Source: Panulirus ornatus
Taxonomy: Eukaryota; Arthropoda; Malacostraca; Decapoda; Palinuridae
Direction of reading: 5' to 3'
Assembly (NCBI RefSeq): GCF_036320965.1
Contig: NC_092235.1
Location: forward strand, 28,307,476-28,371,475
DNA length: 64,000 nucleotides
This document shows positions 61,877 to 64,000 of the stretch, in pieces. Numbering within the stretch: position 1 is the first letter of the stretch; every line of letters begins with the position of its first letter. Below the pieces are notes generated by a model that did no database searches, was not told the DNA's origin, and saw nothing but the letters and a program-made list of their open reading frames with translations. Both the position numbers and the translations under genes were made by a program.

Positions 61877-62960
61877 AGGGTTGAGGGTCAAGTCAATTGG
61901 GAGGTAAGTTTGAATGGAGAAAAACTGGAGGAAGTAAAGTGTTTTAGATATCTGGGAGTGGATCTGGCAGCGGATGGAACCATGGAAGCGGAAGTGAATC
62001 ATAGGGTGCGGGAGGGGGCGAAAATCCTGGGAGCCTTGAAGAATGTTTGGAAGTCGAGAACATTATCTCCGAAAGCAAAAATGGCTATGTTTGAAGGAAT
62101 AGTGGTTCCAACAACGTTGTATAGCTGCGAGGCGTGGGCTATGGATAGAGTTGTGCGCAGGAGGGTGGATGTGCTGGAAATGAGATGTTTGAGGACAATA
62201 TGTGGTGTGAGGTGGTTTGATCGAGTAAGTAATGTAAGGGTAAGAGAGGTGTGTGGAAATAAAAAGAGCGTGGTTGAGAGAGCAGAAGAGGGTGGAATGA
62301 AATGGTTTGGGCGCATGGAGAGAATGAGTGAGGAAAGATTGACCAAGAGGATATATGTGTCGGAGGTGGAGGGAACGAGGAGAAGTGGGAGACCAAATTG
62401 GAGGTGGAAAGATGGAGTGAAAAAGATTTTGAGTGATCGGGGCCTGAACATGCAGGAGGGTGAAAGGCGAGCAAGAAATAGAGTGAACTGGATCGATGTG
62501 GTATACCGGGGTCGACGTGCTGTCAATGGATTGAATCAGGGCATGTGAAGCGTCTAGGGGTAAACCATGGAAAGTTCTGTGGGGCCTGGATGTGGAAAGG
62601 GAGCTGTGGTTTCGGGCATTATTACATGACAGCTAGAGACTGAGTGTGAACGAATGGGGCCTTTATTCTTTTCCTAGCGCTACCTCGCACACATGAGGGG
62701 GAAGGGGGATGTTATTCCATGTGTGGCGAGGTGGCGATGGGAATAAATGAAGGCAGACAGTATGAATTATGTACAGGTGTATATATGTATATGTCTGTGT
62801 GTGTATATATATGTGTACATTGAGATGTATAGGTATGTATATTTGCGTGTGTGGACGTGTATGTATATACATGTGTATGGGGTGGGTTGAGCCATTTCTT
62901 TCGTCTGTTTCCTTGCGCTACCTCGCAAACGCGGGAGACAGCGACGAAGCAAAATAAAAA
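61874..62960 (+). mobile_element. RTE copy, 5'-truncated, with complete 3' end
   Basis: An open frame from V-E-G-Q-V-N-W-E-V-S through 61910-62548 encodes the RT C-terminal region ([39 protein letters not shown]) and ends at TGA 62546-62548. The roughly 400-bp 3' UTR (62549-62955) contains a GCGCTACCTCGCA module twice (about 62678 and 62915) and ends 'gcgggagacagcgacgaagc' plus an A-rich tail. This is the reference copy I used for the other fragments. Confidence 0.92.
61910..62548 (+). pseudogene. RTE reverse transcriptase C-terminal fragment (intact frame, truncated)
   Basis: 212 codons without internal stops, lacking the endonuclease and the catalytic F-A-D-D region, so it cannot be active. 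The preserved frame and close match to 20607-21195 imply a young family. The first ATG is not a real start. Confidence 0.9.
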
Positions 62961-63249
62961 TAATATATATTGTATTGAGGTCATAATGATGCGCGTGATG
63001 TAGTATTTGCTGATAACCACGAGGAAAAATGAAACGATAAGTTTCACGTGCACTTTTGTGTAATTACATCCTGTGAAGAGGATTGGTAATGAAAGCAATG
63101 ACAGTGCAAGAAATATAAGGTTGTTAAGCTACGTGTGACCAGGAGAAATGAACAGGGAGGATGTAAGGCGTGCACGGGACAACGACCTGCGACGAGCTGT
63201 CAGTGGGCTTAACGAGATCATTTGATGGAGTTGTGTGAGACCACCCAAT

Positions 63250-63250
<1 letters not shown>
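62961..63250. other. Unique stretch between RTE tail and (GT)n
   Basis: Holds part of another RTE-like piece at 63160-63215 ('aacgacctgcgacgagctgt', 'cagtgggcttaacgag'), weakly similar to the RTE coding end ('ggtcgacgtgctgtcaatgg'). Otherwise nothing. Confidence 0.3.

Positions 63251-63300
<50 letters not shown>
63251..63300. repeat. (GT)n microsatellite
   Basis: About 25 GT units. Confidence 0.97.
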
Positions 63301-63301
<1 letters not shown>

Positions 63302-63582
63302 GCTAGGCTGTGGACGGAGGTCTCTGGTCTCAGTTCATTATACATAACATTATGAACAACTGAGGCAGACCTTTAATGTTCCTGGCGCTGAGTCCACGAT
63401 TCGTGCAGCACATGAGGAGGCATCACAAGATAACAACAAGATATGGAGATGGTGTATGTTTGTGTGAAGTGAATGCAGGACAACAAAGGAGTCAGCACTC
63501 CTTATATTCAGTGTGGAAGCGGCATCTTGGGCATACTGTGTGGTATGATGACTCACCGTTCGGAATGCTGGAGAGGTGGATG

Positions 63583-63786
63583 GTGTTTACAATGCAGCCA
63601 AGAAGTATAACTTGTACATGACTGGGGAGTGTAGTGTACAATGCAGCCAAGGAAGTATAATTCGTACATGCTTGGGGAGTGTAGTTTACAATGCAGCCAA
63701 GAAGTATAACTCGTATATGACGGGGGTGTAGTTTACAATCCAGCCAAGAAGTATAACTCGTGTATGCCTGGGGAGTGTAGTTTCAG
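63583..63786. repeat. Tandem repeat, unit about 51 bp, 4 copies
   Basis: Unit 'tttacaatgcagccaagaag' ... 'tataactcgtayatgcytgg' ... 'ggagtgtag' repeated four times with indels of a few bases. Confidence 0.9.
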
Positions 63787-64000
63787 ATGGATGATTGTGT
63801 GGTGTGATGACGAATACGACAACTACGTCGGGAGAGCTGTCGTATACTGCTTGTTAAGATATTACGGTGTGTATGTGTTCGGTCAACGTCGTGTTTCTTG
63901 GAGAAGAAGGGGAAGCTATATGATGCTGGTGTGTGAAGCTGGGGCAACAAGCTTCTGGTTTGTACTTGCGATGGTGGTTGGTTACATTGTGGTTTGGACG

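Noticed and set aside
61999..62526. Minus-strand frame of 175 codons
   Set aside because: Antisense shadow of the RTE frame at 61910-62548.

Overview
The window is nuclear DNA of an animal, most likely a decapod crustacean. The evidence is AT-rich sequence, many long (TA)n arrays, compact coding exons in long introns, a conserved metazoan LMBR1-family membrane protein, and a very high load of RTE-type retrotransposon pieces and a TA-flanked short repeat that I associate with decapod genomes (recollection, not a search). There is no prokaryotic gene organisation, rRNA or CRISPR.

Two spliced genes can be read. (1) A minus-strand LMBR1/LMBR1L-type nine-pass membrane protein: ten coding exons from 57191 down to the stop at 19647. 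Every splice junction keeps frame and the exons sum to exactly 500 codons including the stop. Only the short N-terminal first exon is missing. (2) A plus-strand gene of five coding exons (33431-39603, 544 residues) for a type II membrane protein with a glycosyltransferase-like C-terminal domain (R-D-T-D-S motif). It lies entirely inside the 13-kb intron of gene 1, on the opposite strand. A third gene is represented only by a 3'-terminal coding exon at the left edge (327-768, plus), which I do not recognise.

Region by region: 1-5000 holds the terminal exon and two non-LTR reverse-transcriptase tail fragments in opposite orientations. 5000-14980 is mostly unique AT-rich sequence with a repeat cluster at 8987-9620. 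14980-17620 is a nest of retrotransposons: a younger RTE copy (minus) inserted into an older RTE copy (plus). 19647-30000 carries the 3' half of the LMBR1 gene, its introns filled with RTE pieces, the short repeat (here RepA) and TA arrays. 30000-42330 is the large intron with the nested gene. 42330-57191 holds the 5' half of the LMBR1 gene. 57192-64000 is upstream DNA with two minisatellites and a well-preserved 3' half of an RTE element.

The main structural result is that the RTE element and the short RepA element appear to share a 3'-terminal module (a CGCTACCTCGC...GCGGGA stem-like sequence) followed by A-rich or TA-rich tails. This suggests a LINE/SINE partnership and explains much of the TA-array landscape. 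Individual copies preserve insertion scars: nested insertion, a 63-bp 5' inversion, microhomology deletions and a hairpin-forming inverted pair.
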